20,901 nt of DNA, from the IMG/VR virus record IMGVR_UViG_3300025806_002075, positions 1-20,901 of that record, one strand, 5' to 3'. The notes under the pieces were generated by a model, which was not told the DNA's origin, made no database searches, and worked only from the letters and a program-made list of their open reading frames with translations. Origin of the DNA: a virus. This document shows, one piece after another, positions 20,856 through 20,901 of this stretch (position 1 is the first letter of the stretch; each line of letters begins with the position of its first letter). The translations under genes and the position numbers were made by a program.

Positions 20856-20901
20856 TTATTCTCCTTTTAAAGTTTGTATTTCGGCTTTTAATTCATCTAC
20901 T
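20856..20901 (-). CDS. 3' end of a coiled-coil gene, cut by window edge
   Basis: On the minus strand the last 46 bases encode VDELKAEIQTLKGE and then TAA (20856-20858), directly before the ATG of the 114-aa gene. The Leu/Ile heptad spacing suggests the end of a coiled coil. The spacing and the shared Shine-Dalgarno region match the rest of the train, so this is probably a real gene that continues beyond the right edge. Only 14 codons are visible. Confidence 0.55.
   Translation of the reverse strand, partial: VDELKAEIQTLKGE

Overview
This window looks like the late region of an A+T-rich tailed phage, probably a short-tailed (podovirus-like) phage of a Gram-negative marine bacterium. The evidence is a P22 gp10-like stabilization protein, a very large internal-virion-type protein, an S74 self-processing fibre protein, a GH24 lysozyme and a two-component spanin pair. 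A Gram-negative host follows from the spanins, the lipoprotein signals and the outer-membrane CsgG. The protein families resemble those of phages of SAR11, SAR116 or OM43 bacteria, but host and taxon are inference. I see no tRNA, CRISPR array, integrase, transposase or insertion sequence.

Layout: one gene on the + strand (3-824, a RecB-like exonuclease cut by the left edge) meets a long minus-strand gene train. Their stop codons overlap near 821. The minus train fills the rest almost without gaps and is transcribed from right to left. From the right edge it holds: the tail of a coiled-coil gene; a hypothetical 114-aa protein; a 2OG-Fe(II) oxygenase-like protein; three small proteins; a thermonuclease; and a holin-like protein. 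Next comes the accessory block at 13093-18525: CsgF-like, CsgG, a curlin-repeat protein, a FecR-domain protein, a solitary DNA methyltransferase and a CHASE2-adenylate cyclase. A lysis cassette follows (XhlA-like protein, i-spanin, o-spanin, lysozyme). The virion block runs from 11765 to 1152 (stabilization protein, 111-aa protein, 476-aa motif-rich protein, S74 fibre, 171-aa, 300-aa and 1316-aa proteins). The train ends with a DUF1064 nuclease.

How the genes may work together: CsgG would form an outer-membrane lipoprotein pore and CsgF would gate it. The curlin-repeat protein, which has a signal peptide, is the obvious candidate cargo. The FecR-domain protein is predicted to be exported or anchored in the periplasm, and it also ends in curlin-like repeats. 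The CHASE2 cyclase has every catalytic residue needed to make cAMP. The block therefore reads as a phage-borne curli-like (type VIII) secretion module coupled to cyclic-nucleotide signalling, placed beside the lysis genes. The parts are recognisable from sequence; the joint function is inference. From memory, csgG/csgF genes have been reported in some marine phages. I do not know of a description of the whole combination.

Two structural details stand out. The methyltransferase gene is bracketed by perfect 16-bp direct repeats that carry the start codons of both MTase and cyclase, as expected of a removable cassette. The curli/FecR genes overlap one another by 50, 65 and 164 nt, far more than the 1-4 nt overlaps elsewhere. 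Several start codons are placed inside the longest open frames because a good Shine-Dalgarno sequence or family N-terminus points there (stabilization protein, lysozyme, XhlA-like protein, 68-aa protein). Two genes too short for a length cut-off (19264-19443 and 19445-19600) fill the only sizeable apparent gap.
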